Numbered from the stretch's first letter, positions 49,248 through 58,898 are shown. The stretch: 64,000 bases of DNA from CAVZRC01 sp963777695 (GCA_963777695.1 CAVZRC010000003.1:1922001-1986000), one strand, 5' to 3'. Notes: generated from the letters alone by a model not told the origin. Program-made: numbers and translations.

Positions 49248-52034
49248 TCAGCCGGTCGGGGTGATGCCTCGCAGCGCCCGGGCCAGGACCTCTCCGGTCG
49301 GGGTCGAAGTGAGGGCGACGGCTTCGGGAGTCCCCTCCGCGACGACCCGGCCTCCCTCGGCGCCGGCGCCGGGGCCGAGGTCGATGATCCAGTCGGCCGA
49401 GAGCATGACCGCGGGACTATGCGTGATCACCAGCACGGAATGGCCGCGGTCGACCAGCGCGCCCAGGGCTTCGAGGAGCTTGAGGATATCGACGGGATGG
49501 AGGCCGGCGGTCGGCTCATCGAGCAGGAAGAGGGTGTGTGGCGCATGGACGGCTCGCCGCAACGAGGCCAGGGACCGGCCCATGACGCCCGCCAGCTTGA
49601 GCCGTTGCGCCTCGCCTCCCGAGAGCGTCGAGGCCGGCTGGCCGAGCCTGAGGTAATCGAGGCCGATGTCGAGCAGCGGGCGGAGCCGGGCCTGGATCCT
49701 CGGCCGATGGCGGAAGAAGCCGAACGCCTCGCGCGCCGTCAGCTCGAGGACCTCGGCGATGTTCCGGCCCCGGTAGGTGACCTCGAGGACCTCGGGTCGG
49801 TATCGGGTCCCCCGACACTCGGGGCATCGGATCATCACGTCGGGAAGGAACTGCATGTCGATCGTGAGGAAACCTTCCCCCTCACAGGTGTTGCATCGCC
49901 CACCCTCGACGTTGAAGCTGAACTTCCCCGCGTCGTAGTTCCGCAGCTTGGCCTCGTGGGTGGCGGAGAAGGTCTTGCGGATCTCGTCGAAGACCTTGAG
50001 GTAGGTCGCCGGGTTCGACCGGGCCGACCGCGCCAGGGGCACCTGGTCCAGGAAGACGGCATCGGCGAGGTCCTCGATCCCGGTCAGGTCGTCGAAGGGG
50101 GCGGCGGTGGCCGCCTCGCCCGCGATCCGATGCCGCAGCGCCGGATAGAGCGTCTCCTCGACCAGCGTGCTCTTGCCGGCCCCGCTGACGCCCGTCACGG
50201 CGCAGAGGATACCCAGCGGGAAGGCGACGTCGATCGACTTGAGATTGTTGCCTCGGGCGCCGGTCAGCCGGGCCGATCGCGTCTTGAGCGGCCGGCGGGT
50301 CGTCGGGATCGGCAGATGCTTCCGGCCGGAGAGATAGTCGGCGGTCGCCGAGCCCTCCGCATGCGAGAAGCTCGCGGCCGGCCCGGCGTAGAGGACACGG
50401 CCGCCGGCCTCGCCGGCCCCGGGGCCCAGGTCGACCACATGATCCGCGCCTCGGATCACCGCGGCATCGTGCTCGACAACCACCAGCGTGTTCCCGCGGT
50501 CCCTGAGCCGATTGAGGACGCCCGTCAGCCGGCCTGCCTCCTGCGGGTGCAGGCCGAACGTCGGCTCGTCGAGCACGTAGAGCGTGTTGACCAGGCCCGA
50601 GCCCAGCGCCTTGGTCAAGACGACCCGCTGGAGCTCGCCCCCGGAGAGGCTCCGCACCGATCGATCCAAGGTCAGGTAATCCAGCCCGATCTCGGCGAGG
50701 TAGTCCAGGCGATTCTCCACCTGGGCGAGCAGGCCGCGGGCTACCGGCTGGTCGTGGAGCGTCCGGAGTTCGGCCAGGAAGGTCCGGGCGTCGCGGATGG
50801 TCATCGCGGCCAGTTCGGCGATGTTGCGGCCCGCGATCCGGACGGCCAGCGCCTCGGGCCGCAGCCGAGCCCCTCCACAAGCCGGGCAGCTCTGGAATCG
50901 TCTCCATCGACTCAGGAAAAGCCGGACATTCCGCCGGTACGCCTTGCGCTCCAGCCCTTGAAAGAAGCCGTTGAGCCCGGTGAAACCCGTGCCCGGCAAG
51001 CCTTCGACGAGTCGCCGGACCTCCGCCGGCGCGAGCTGTGCAAACGGCGTGTCTACGGGCAGCCCCATCGCGGGCGCGGCGGCTATCAACGCTTCAAGAT
51101 GGCCCCGATATCCGGGCGTCGACCAGGGGGCGATCGCTTCGGCTCGGATCGACTTCGAAGGGTCCGGGACGATCCGGGTCAGGTCGAGCTCCGTGGTCTG
51201 CCCGAGTCCCTCGCACAGCGGACATGCCCCCAGGGCGCCGCGGAATCGGAACAGATTGGGCTGCGGTTCGAGATGGTCGGTCCCGCATCGGCTGCATCGC
51301 CAGCCTCGAGTGTAGGTCCAGGACGAACCATCGGTCAGGATCCGGCAACGGCCGAGTCCTTTCGTGAATGCGGACTCGATCGAGTCGATGCGCCTCGCGA
51401 TCGCGTCCTTGCCCCGCACCAATCGATCGACGATCACGTCGACCGACCCCTGGGCGTGGAGGGTCTCTGTCGCCGTCGGCTCGTCGAGCCGGGTGACCTG
51501 TCCGCCCGCGGCGATCCGCGTGAATCCCTGGGAGCGGAGCGAGTGGAGGAGTGCCGTCCGATCGGTCTCGGGGCGGATCTCGAGGGGGAAGGCGATCTCG
51601 TAACGCGTATCCTCGGGCAGGGCGTCGATCGCCTTCGAGACCGTGCCGGGGGTCGCCGGGACGACCCGCTGGCCGCAGTGATAGCAATCGACTTCGCCGG
51701 CCCGCGCGTAGAGGATCGCGAGCGCATCGTGGACCTCGGTGATCGTGCCGACGGTACTCCGCCCGGAGTGCCTGCCATGCGACTGCCCGACGGCGATGGC
51801 CGGAGGGATCCCCTCGATCCGCTCCGCCTCGGGTTTATCCAGCTTCTCGAGGAACTGACGTGTATAGGCGGAGAAGGTCTCTACGTATCGACGCTGGCCC
51901 TCGGCGTAGATCGTGTCGAACGCCAGCGAGCTCTTTCCGGAGCCGCTGACGCCCGTCACGACGATCAGCCGATTCAAGGGCAGGTCGAGGTCGATCCCCT
52001 TGAGATTGTGGGTGCGGAGGCCCCTCAGTTTCAT
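49248..52034 (-). CDS. uvrA: Excinuclease ABC subunit A (UvrA)
   Basis: A 928-residue UvrA with two ABC ATPase modules. Module one has GVSGSGKSSLAFDT and the signature SLSGGELQRV; module two has GVSGAGKSTLVEETLYP and TLSGGEAQRLKLA followed by LFLLDEPTAGLH. Zinc modules are CSRCGTDHLEP with CPLCEG, and CNTCEGEG with CPECRGTRY. The UvrB-binding stretch reads GRSTVGTITEVHD, close to the canonical sequence. UvrA finds bulky DNA lesions and loads UvrB. A diverged UvrA paralogue cannot be excluded. ATG 52034 begins KLRGLRTHNLKGID; the gene is preceded by a palindromic element. Confidence 0.92.
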   Translation of the reverse strand: MKLRGLRTHNLKGIDLDLPLNRLIVVTGVSGSGKSSLAFDTIYAEGQRRYVETFSAYTRQFLEKLDKPEAERIEGIPPAIAVGQSHGRHSGRSTVGTITEVHDALAILYARAGEVDCYHCGQRVVPATPGTVSKAIDALPEDTRYEIAFPLEIRPETDRTALLHSLRSQGFTRIAAGGQVTRLDEPTATETLHAQGSVDVIVDRLVRGKDAIARRIDSIESAFTKGLGRCRILTDGSSWTYTRGWRCSRCGTDHLEPQPNLFRFRGALGACPLCEGLGQTTELDLTRIVPDPSKSIRAEAIAPWSTPGYRGHLEALIAAAPAMGLPVDTPFAQLAPAEVRRLVEGLPGTGFTGLNGFFQGLERKAYRRNVRLFLSRWRRFQSCPACGGARLRPEALAVRIAGRNIAELAAMTIRDARTFLAELRTLHDQPVARGLLAQVENRLDYLAEIGLDYLTLDRSVRSLSGGELQRVVLTKALGSGLVNTLYVLDEPTFGLHPQEAGRLTGVLNRLRDRGNTLVVVEHDAAVIRGADHVVDLGPGAGEAGGRVLYAGPAASFSHAEGSATADYLSGRKHLPIPTTRRPLKTRSARLTGARGNNLKSIDVAFPLGILCAVTGVSGAGKSTLVEETLYPALRHRIAGEAATAAPFDDLTGIEDLADAVFLDQVPLARSARSNPATYLKVFDEIRKTFSATHEAKLRNYDAGKFSFNVEGGRCNTCEGEGFLTIDMQFLPDVMIRCPECRGTRYRPEVLEVTYRGRNIAEVLELTAREAFGFFRHRPRIQARLRPLLDIGLDYLRLGQPASTLSGGEAQRLKLAGVMGRSLASLRRAVHAPHTLFLLDEPTAGLHPVDILKLLEALGALVDRGHSVLVITHSPAVMLSADWIIDLGPGAGAEGGRVVAEGTPEAVALTSTPTGEVLARALRGITPTG

Positions 52035-52103
52035 GACCGATGACCACCAAGAAGAACGAGACTCCTTGCGGCACGCCATCAGGTAGAGCGAGATCGGGGC
52101 GCG

Positions 52104-52241
52104 TGACCACGGTCGTGAGACCGTGGTTCGGACGGGACGAAGGTCCTCCAACCTCGGGCGTCAGCCCGATCCGCGCGCGGATCGCACTCACGTGCGGGGT
52201 TGGAGGTCCCCCCTCCGAACCACGGTCTCACGACCGTGGTC
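52104..52241. repeat. 140-bp palindromic element, copy B
   Basis: It opens TGACCACGGTCGTGAGACCG and closes CGGTCTCACGACCGTGGTC, with CCGTGGTTCGGACGG opposed to CCTCCGAACCACGG and inner stems around CTCGGGCGTCAGCCCG and GATCCGCGCGCGGATC. It shares nearly all of its interior with copy A at 32061. It fills the space upstream of uvrA. Confidence 0.75.
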
Positions 52242-52275
52242 GTGAGGCGGTGAACACCGGAGGTGTATCAGGAGG

Positions 52276-54105
52276 TCATGGCCCGGAGCGCCTGAGGGTG
52301 AAGCCGGTCATGGTGAAACCGTCGTCGTCCATCACGCTGTAGCTGCCGCGGATGGAGAGATACTTGGCGAAGACGGAGAAGTCCGGGAGCTTCTCGGTGG
52401 CGAGGACCTTGCCGACCGGGGGGATCTGCCCCTGATTCGGCCCGCGGACGCCGCCCATGGCCTGCGCGATGGCCTTGTCGATCTGGCCGCTCTTGACGAG
52501 GTCATAGGTGAGCCGGGCCGACTCGTCGGGGCGGGCGAACGACATCCCGCTGACGCGCTCGGGGATCTCCTTGACGACGGCCTGGAACCCGGAGTTCTCG
52601 CTCAGGAGCGAGTTGCCCGGGCGGAGCACCTGCTCTAGCAGGGTCGTGTCGGTCGTGACGAAGAACGTATCCTTGGCGATCGCGAAGCTGATCGCCTTGA
52701 TCTGGGGACCGTTGCCCGCGTTGGCGTTGGGCATGTTCGGGATGTCAACGTCGTAGATCGTCGTGCCCTGGAAATCCCGCTTCCGGGGCGTCGCCTGGGC
52801 GATCTCGAAGAGCCGGTTCACGGTGTTCTGGAACTTCTTCGCGTCCTGGAGCGCGACACCCAGGAGCATCCGCTGGCTGTCTTCCTTGATCGGCTTCTTG
52901 AAGTCGGAGACCAGGGTGATCCGGTTGCCGAGCGGGCCGAAGAAATCCTTCTGGATGCTCAGGGGCTCGCCGCCGTTGGGGCCGACGAGCTGCTGCTCGA
53001 CGAGGTTGAGGATCCCGGGGTTGAACTGGTTGATGATCTCGTTGATGGCGTCGAACGCGTTGTCGAGGTCCCAACTGAAGGACTGATAGGCCGCGGCGGT
53101 CCCCGGGACCCACGACTCGGGCCGCATGGCGATCGGCGGGAAGGAGAAGATCTTGAGCAATCCCGTCACGGGCTTGGGCGCGAGGAAGAAGGTCTTGCTC
53201 AATCCGTCGTAGTTGCCGGCACCCAGGGTGAAGCAGCCGCCGGCCGACTTCAGGCCGCTGACGCCGAACTGGTCGGCCAGGATCTCGTTCTGCTGGGCCT
53301 GGCCCTCGTTGCCGCGCGAGGCGGCCTTGATCGCCTGCTTGACCAGCTTGGCGACGTCGAGGAACCACAGGACCTGCGCCTTGCTCGAATCGATCTTGGC
53401 CTGGGTCTTGACGAACGCCTCGTTGCTGGCGAGCGAGTTGTCGCGGCCCTCGCGATGGGCGGTCAGGTCCTTGATGACATCGATATCCGTGCCGGGCGTG
53501 CCCAGGCCGAAGTAGAAGACGCCCTCCGAATGGGTCCAGGTCACCGAGAGGTTCGGCGACTTGCTCTTCTCCTTGTCCTCCGCGGGGGCCTGGAGGACGT
53601 GGAGCGTCAGGCCGTTGAACGACTCTTGCGAGGTCTTGGCGCCCGCGTCCTCGGCGTGCTTGGTGGCGCGGGTGAGGACATCGGCCATCTTATCCTTGTT
53701 GGTGCCGGCATCGGCCAGGATGGCCACGGCCACCGGCATCTTGGGGTCGTCGCGCGTCATCGCGGCGATGGACACGGGGCCTTGCGGCAGCTCGAGCAAC
53801 TCGCTCAGCGAGAGGCCCAGTCGATCCTTGATCGGCTTGGACGCCTCCTCGATCTTATGGATCAGGTCGTCCTTGAAGTCCTTCATGGCCGGGTCGTTCC
53901 AGAGCTGACCGTACTGGCTGCCCCGGAAGGCCTCGCGCAGGTTCTTGACGTCGTTGATCTTGAGCAGGAAGATCGTGCTATCGGGCAGGATTCGCTCCGG
54001 GGGTGTCGCGGCCTGCGCCGGCGAGGCCGACAGTCCCATCAGGCCGAAGAATCCCATCCATCCGATCAGGGCCAAGCGACGTATCGCCCGCTTCGCCGTA
54101 TGCAT
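52276..54105 (-). CDS. Large secreted planctomycete protein of unknown function
   Basis: A 609-residue exported protein. The signal peptide (basic start, hydrophobic LALIGWMGFFGLMGL, cleavage after PAQAA) is clear, and there are no other membrane helices. The mature part begins ERILPDSTIFLLKINDVKNLREAF and consists of alternating strands and helices, reminiscent of the DUF3352-type secreted proteins of planctomycetes. I know no function for these. ATG 54105 is preferred, with GGAG nine bases upstream; ATG 54120 is an alternative. It stands alone between a repeat and the HtrA-like gene. Confidence 0.6.
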   Translation of the reverse strand: MHTAKRAIRRLALIGWMGFFGLMGLSASPAQAATPPERILPDSTIFLLKINDVKNLREAFRGSQYGQLWNDPAMKDFKDDLIHKIEEASKPIKDRLGLSLSELLELPQGPVSIAAMTRDDPKMPVAVAILADAGTNKDKMADVLTRATKHAEDAGAKTSQESFNGLTLHVLQAPAEDKEKSKSPNLSVTWTHSEGVFYFGLGTPGTDIDVIKDLTAHREGRDNSLASNEAFVKTQAKIDSSKAQVLWFLDVAKLVKQAIKAASRGNEGQAQQNEILADQFGVSGLKSAGGCFTLGAGNYDGLSKTFFLAPKPVTGLLKIFSFPPIAMRPESWVPGTAAAYQSFSWDLDNAFDAINEIINQFNPGILNLVEQQLVGPNGGEPLSIQKDFFGPLGNRITLVSDFKKPIKEDSQRMLLGVALQDAKKFQNTVNRLFEIAQATPRKRDFQGTTIYDVDIPNMPNANAGNGPQIKAISFAIAKDTFFVTTDTTLLEQVLRPGNSLLSENSGFQAVVKEIPERVSGMSFARPDESARLTYDLVKSGQIDKAIAQAMGGVRGPNQGQIPPVGKVLATEKLPDFSVFAKYLSIRGSYSVMDDDGFTMTGFTLRRSGP

Positions 54106-54323
54106 CAGAGAACACTCCATTGGTTCGAGGCACCCTCGGCTCACCGGCGGAGGGACGGTCGTCTGGATCGGGCCACCGACTCTCAGGCCGGCGACCATCG
54201 TATCCGCTAAGCCCAGGCGCCGAGCCTGGGTCCGTTTGCCGGCGGTGACCGGCGCGCTTTCTGATCCGTGATCCGAGGCTTCGTTCCGTGGTGAGATCCG
54301 ACCGCGGGCGAGCGGGCCGACGC

Positions 54324-55374
54324 TTACTCGCCGCGGCTCCGGGAGGATTCCCGGGCGGGCTTCTCCAGCGGCTTGGCTTTATCGGGGAGGACTTTCAATC
54401 CCTGGGGCTGGCCCGCGACGAGTCGTCGCGGGGGGTCCACATACCGGAAGCCGCTGTTCGGGTTGGCCTTGTCGAAGGAGAAGGCTTCTCGATGCTGGAC
54501 GAATTGCTTGACGTAGGTGACCGGGATCGCGAAGCCCAAGTTATCGGCCATCGACGCGTGGGCGCCGCGACTCGTCACGCCGATCACCTCCCCACGCTGG
54601 TTGAACAGCGGCCCGCCGGAGTTGCCCGGGTTGATCGGGGTATCGGTCTGGAGGAAGATCTGGCCTTCGATGTCCCGGCTCCGATTGCTCACGATCCCCT
54701 GGGTCACCGTCCGCTCCAGTCCCAGCGGATTGCCGACGGCGAACACGGGGTCGCCCGAATTGACATCATTATCATTACCCAGCACGACATGGCTCGGTTT
54801 CAGGTCCGATGGCAGGGGGAGTTTGAGGAGGGCCAGGTCGAAGAACGGGTTCAGGGCGATGATCTCGACATCCTCGATCCGACGCCGCGTCAGCCCGCCC
54901 GGGGCGTTCATGTACAGGATCGCCGACACCCGGGTCTCGCCCTGGATCACGTGCGCGTTGGTGATCGCATAGCCGTCCTTGTTGACGAGGAAGCCGGAGC
55001 CCTTGCCCGACGGCGTCTCGATCGCGATCACGGCCTCGCCATACTTACTCACCAGGTCCTTGACGCTGGAGGGTTTCAGGACACCCGTCGTGTAGAAGCC
55101 GGAGGAATCCAGCTCGGTCCCGCGCCGAGACTCGCGATTCCGAATCCGCCTCATTGACCTTGGTGCGCCGCAGCACCTGATCGCGGGGGATCCTCAGAAG
55201 ATCGTAGCCGAGGTCAACATAGAGGGCGGTCGACTTCTCGGCGACCACCTCGCCGGTAATCCGCTGGCCATCCTTGAGGATCACCGTCTCGAAACCCGCC
55301 GCCGTCGCCATCGGGCACGTCAGCAAGCCCAGGATCCCGGCCCCTACAACCTTACGAAATGGACGAACGTACAA
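54324..55374 (-). CDS. Exported HtrA-like trypsin protease without PDZ domain (frame broken once)
   Basis: About 350 residues. After a leader (VVGAGILGLLTCPMATAA) comes a short SH3-like or OB-like region (TVILKDGQRITGEVVAEK, to about residue 75), then a chymotrypsin-fold domain with the full triad: TNAHVI (His), FFDLALLKL (Asp) and NPGNSGGPLF (Ser). No PDZ follows; the end is a charged tail. The frame shifts by plus one at about 55125, between KVNEADSESR and RGTELDSSGF. A TTG start at 55374 with GGAGG before it is preferred; ATG 55458 would move the signal peptide far inward. It probably degrades misfolded or signal proteins in the periplasm. Confidence 0.8.
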
Positions 55375-55554
55375 AACGGTGCCTCCGGCTCGGACTCGGC
55401 TCGATCCCCAGCTTTGTTGGAATAAGTTCCATTGTAAAAACCGTTTCGTTCCTTTCAACCCTACGTTTCCCCGTATTCCACGCGAACTTGCCCATCCGGT
55501 CCATTTGTCGATCTCCGGAAGGTTGGTTACATTTCCTGGGGCGACGAACTGCGA

Positions 55555-55585
55555 TTGACGATTTCGACGGATCCGGGCTAATAAT
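55555..55585 (+). promoter_or_regulatory. Likely sigma-70 promoter of the secreted-protein gene at 55684
   Basis: TTGACG (55555-55560) and AATAAT (55580-55585) or TAATAA (55579-55584), spacing 18-19, sit 100 bases upstream of the GTG start. Both boxes are close to consensus, with slightly long spacing. Within the otherwise gene-free stretch 55375-55683 this is the only site I can support. Confidence 0.5.
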
Positions 55586-55683
55586 GAGACTTAGCTGGCA
55601 TTGCCAGTCACCTCCGATCGAATGGACCGCTCACTGTCCGCTTACGCAATTCATTCTCTCACCCAAGCGTGGGGAGATGACCC

Positions 55684-56499
55684 GTGTCGAGTTCAATCTG
55701 GAAGGTGGGTTTCCGACCCACCGGCATCGTGGCCCGGTTCGCCCTGTCCTCGATGGTCGGCCTGGCCCTGGCCGCGCACTGTTGCCTGGCTCAACAACCG
55801 CCGGGGGACAAGCCCAATCCTTTTGCGAAGCAAGAGGACTTGAAGAAGCCCGAGGAGATCCCCGAGTTCAAGCTCGATCGGGTCTTGCCCACGGTGGCGG
55901 TCGCCCACGACCGTCCCAAGTATAACGTCGAGATGGTCAGCGCGGCGCTGTTGCCGAGGGACAAGCAGGGGATCTGGGTCCTGGACTTCTCGTTCAAGAA
56001 GCTGCGCATCGTGACCGTCGATATCCCCGGCAAGGGCCGTCGCCAGGTCCATTATCTCTATTACAAGGTGGTCAACCGCACGGGCGCGCCGCGGATGTTC
56101 GCCCCCCAGTTCATCATGGTGAACGAGAAGGACCAACGGTTCGAAGACACCGTGCTGCCCCAGGCGATCCCCGTGATCAGGACCCGCGAGGATGGGGCGA
56201 TCCCGCTACTGGGCGCGGTCAACGTCGTCGGCATGATCCCCCCGAGTACCAAGGCGCACATCGATGACGCCGTCTTCGGCGTCGCGGTCTGGGATAAATG
56301 GGACCCCCACTCCGATCGCTATAGCATCTATGTACGCGGGCTATCCGACGGTTACAAGGAAGTCCCCAACGAGACGGGCAAGCCCGTTGCCAAGTACAAG
56401 ACCCTGAGGATCGATTTCATCCGCCGAGGCGACGAACACAACCTCAACGAGAAAGAAATCGAGCTCAGAGACCCGGCGTATGAGTGGGTGTATTGGTGA
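55684..56499 (+). CDS. Secreted planctomycete protein of unknown function
   Basis: A 271-residue exported protein: basic start, hydrophobic VARFALSSMVGLALAAHC, cleavage near CLAQ, then a Pro/Lys linker and a beta-rich domain (MVSAALLPRDKQGIWVLDFSFKKL; HYLYYKVVNRTGAPRMFAPQF; VFGVAVWDKWDPHSDRYS). Proteins of this shape, with WVLDFSFKPLR and YYKVVNRT, recur in planctomycetes and may be periplasmic carbohydrate-binding or scaffold proteins, but none has a function that I know of. GTG 55684 follows GGGAGATG, a usable ribosome site. Confidence 0.65.
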   Translation: MSSSIWKVGFRPTGIVARFALSSMVGLALAAHCCLAQQPPGDKPNPFAKQEDLKKPEEIPEFKLDRVLPTVAVAHDRPKYNVEMVSAALLPRDKQGIWVLDFSFKKLRIVTVDIPGKGRRQVHYLYYKVVNRTGAPRMFAPQFIMVNEKDQRFEDTVLPQAIPVIRTREDGAIPLLGAVNVVGMIPPSTKAHIDDAVFGVAVWDKWDPHSDRYSIYVRGLSDGYKEVPNETGKPVAKYKTLRIDFIRRGDEHNLNEKEIELRDPAYEWVYW

Positions 56500-56596
56500 G
56501 GAGTGGGGAGTGGAGAGTCCAGAAGAATCCGGCTCGCTTCTCGAGCAGGTCGAAATGCGCCTTGCCAGGTATGATGACCCTCGCCGGGCGCAGGTC

Positions 56597-57326
56597 TTAC
56601 TGCCCACTGCCCACTGCCCACTGCCCACTCCGATCCGAGTAGCGGATCGGATCCGTAAGCCCCAGATGCTCGAATGCCGCCCGTCGGATCCGGCAGGAGT
56701 CGCAACGTCCGCAGGATAGCCCTTCGGGGGTTGGGTCGTAGCAACTATGGGTCAGCGAGTAATCCACGCCTAACTCCTGGCCCCGCTTGATGATTTGCTC
56801 CTTGGTCAGGGTCAGCAGCGGGGCGTGGATCCGGAAGCGGCCCTCGCCCTCGACTCCGGCGCGGGTCGCCAGGTTGGCCGTCGTTTCGAACGACTGGAGA
56901 AACTCGGGCCGGCAGTCGGGATACCCCGAATAATCGACGCAGTTGACGCCGAGGAAGATGTCGAAGGCGCCCAGCGTCTCGGCCCAGGCCAGTGCCAGCG
57001 AGAGGAAGACCGTGTTCCGCGCGGGGACATAGGTGATCGGGATTCCTTCCGCGATGGTCGCGTCGGATCGGTCCTTGGGGACCGCCAGGTCGGCCGTGAG
57101 TGCGCATGCCACCGAACGCGCGCAGGTCGATCTCCAGCTCAACGTGGCGGGCGACGCCCAGGGCGCCGGCGACCCGGCGGGCCGCGTCGACCTCGACGGC
57201 GTGCCGCTGGCCGTATCTTATGGTCAGGGCGTTCAGTTCATAGCCGGCCGCCCTGGCCTCCGCCAGCGTGGTGGCGGAATCCAGCCCTCCGCTGAGGAGC
57301 ACGACCGCACGCGCCGGATCCTTCAT
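56597..57326 (-). CDS. queC: 7-cyano-7-deazaguanine (preQ0) synthase QueC (frame broken once)
   Basis: About 242 residues. QueC makes preQ0 from 7-carboxy-7-deazaguanine, with ATP and ammonia, for queuosine in tRNA. The PP-loop SGGLDSATTL is at residue 12, the substrate region VPARNTVFLSLALAWAE and GVNCVDYSGYPDCRPEF follow, and the zinc site HSCYDP...CGRCDSCRIRR is complete. The frame moves by plus one at about 57107, between RAFGG and ALTADLAVP. The last nine or so residues come from a tandem repeat and are not part of the normal fold. Other queuosine genes are not in the window. ATG 57326. Confidence 0.9.
56599..56630. repeat. Tandem 7-bp repeat (CTGCCCA units) inside the queC 3-prime end
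   Basis: About four and a half units of CTGCCCA. Read on the minus strand as GGGCAGT they encode the last residues of QueC (GQWAVGSGQ) and supply its stop. Related GGAGTGGGGAGTGG strings occur at 56498-56515, and such strings are dispersed in planctomycete genomes. Confidence 0.7.
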
Positions 57327-57524
57327 CGCTCACCCTTTCCAAGTCAGCATACGGTGCCGTCCCCTGCGGAACCGGTCTTGCCGAAGCTTTCGAAGTTCCG
57401 CTATCCTCAACAATTAGAATCGAAATGGCAACGTGTGGCATGTCCCGAGCGAGGCCAACTGAAGGCTCGCGGTGAACCAGCCAGCCGGATCGTCTCTCTA
57501 TCGAATGCAGCAGGACTGAGAATC

Positions 57525-57776
57525 ATGGCTCACAAAAAAGGACAGGGCTCGAGCCGCAACGGCCGCGACTCGAATCCGAAGATGCTCGGCATCAAGCTCT
57601 ACGGCGGCCAGATCGCCAAGCCCGGCAGCATCATCTGCCGGCAGAACGGGACCAAGTGGCAGCCCGGCAAGAATGTCGGCGTCGGTCGCGATTGGACCAT
57701 CTTCTCTTTGATTGACGGCACCATCCTGTTCGATCGGGGGGGACGGCGGATCAACGTGATGCCGCTCCAGAAGTAA
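57525..57776 (+). CDS. rpmA: 50S ribosomal protein L27
   Basis: An 83-residue L27 with the typical start AHKKGQGSSRNGRDSNPKMLGIKLYGGQ and the centre GSIICRQNGTKWQPGKNVGVGRDWTIFSL. L27 lies near the peptidyl-transferase centre. In most bacteria it follows rplU (L21); here rplU is absent upstream, where queC is divergent. Four bases separate its stop from the obg start, so rpmA-obg-coaX form one operon. Confidence 0.95.
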   Translation: MAHKKGQGSSRNGRDSNPKMLGIKLYGGQIAKPGSIICRQNGTKWQPGKNVGVGRDWTIFSLIDGTILFDRGGRRINVMPLQK

Positions 57777-57779
57777 CCC

Positions 57780-58895
57780 ATGTTTGTCGACCGAGTGACG
57801 ATCTTCGTGAGTGGCGGGGACGGGGGCAACGGCTGCATGAGCTTCCGGAGGGAGAAATACGCGCCGAGGGGCGGTCCCAATGGCGGCGACGGCGGGCGGG
57901 GTGCCCACATCATCCTCCGGGCCACCGAGGGTCATACCAATCTCGCGCACCTCTCGCACCAGCGACACTGGCGGGGGAAGCGGGGCGATCACGGCGAAGG
58001 TTCCGACAAGTACGGGCGCGGCGCCGAGGATATGGTGATCGAAGTCCCGGCCGGGACCCTGGTCCGGGACCGCGACCGCGGCCACTTGCTCCGCGACCTC
58101 AAGGCGCCCGGCGACGAGATCATCGTGGCGAGGGGCGGTCGCGGAGGCCACGGCAACACCCACTACAAGTCGTCAACCAACCGTGCCCCCCGCCAGCATG
58201 AGGCCGGCCTCCCCGGCGAGGAACGCTGGATCGTGCTGGAGCTCAAGGTCATCGCCGACGTCGGCCTGATCGGGCTCCCCAACGCGGGCAAGTCCACGCT
58301 CCTGTCGCGGATCTCCCGCGCCCATCCCGAGATCGCCGATTATCCGTTCACGACCAAGTACCCCAACCTGGGGAGCGTCTTCTCCGGGGACCGGAACTTC
58401 GTCGTGGCCGACATCCCGGGGCTGATCGAGGGCGCCCACTCTGGTCACGGCTTGGGCCACGAGTTCCTCCGTCACGTCGAGCGGACCTATCTGCTGGTCC
58501 ACCTCGTCGAGGCGGTGCCGATGGACGGATCCGACCCGCTCCACAATTACCGGACGATCCGGAATGAACTGGAGCAGTACAGCAAGACCCTCGCCGAACG
58601 TCCCGAGCTGCTCGTGGTGACCAAGATGGATGTGACCGGCGCCGAGGAAATTCGCCTCCGGATCGAGAGGGAGCTGAACCGGGAGGTACCGGGCATCTCG
58701 GCCGTCACGGGGCAGGGGATCCCCCAACTCTTGCATCGGATCGTCGAGCTCCTGGGCGAGCGGCCGAAAACGCAGCCCGAACCACCGCCTCGCAGGACCG
58801 TCCCAAGAGTCATGGAAACTGGGGCGGAGGAGGCGGATTCCGGGGCGGTCGGCGGCGTACCGATACCGGTTCCCGACCCCGTCCCGGGCGTGTAA
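57780..58895 (+). CDS. obg: GTPase Obg
   Basis: A 371-residue Obg GTPase, essential in most bacteria and acting in late 50S assembly and stress control. The glycine-rich Obg fold is at the front (VSGGDGGNGCMSFRREKY; GGRGGHGNTHYK), then the G domain: G1 GLPNAGKST, switch TTKYPNLG, G3 DIPGLIEGAHSGHGLG, NKxD as TKMD, and ISAVTGQG (G5). The last 50 residues are a Pro-rich, non-conserved tail in place of a TGS-like domain. It is followed after three bases by coaX. Confidence 0.95.
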   Translation: MFVDRVTIFVSGGDGGNGCMSFRREKYAPRGGPNGGDGGRGAHIILRATEGHTNLAHLSHQRHWRGKRGDHGEGSDKYGRGAEDMVIEVPAGTLVRDRDRGHLLRDLKAPGDEIIVARGGRGGHGNTHYKSSTNRAPRQHEAGLPGEERWIVLELKVIADVGLIGLPNAGKSTLLSRISRAHPEIADYPFTTKYPNLGSVFSGDRNFVVADIPGLIEGAHSGHGLGHEFLRHVERTYLLVHLVEAVPMDGSDPLHNYRTIRNELEQYSKTLAERPELLVVTKMDVTGAEEIRLRIERELNREVPGISAVTGQGIPQLLHRIVELLGERPKTQPEPPPRRTVPRVMETGAEEADSGAVGGVPIPVPDPVPGV

Positions 58896-58898
58896 GCC

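Noticed and set aside
49419..52043. Very long open frame opposite uvrA
   Set aside because: High-GC codon use leaves the antisense frame open by chance; its protein is arginine- and glycine-rich with no domain, while uvrA on the other strand has full motifs.
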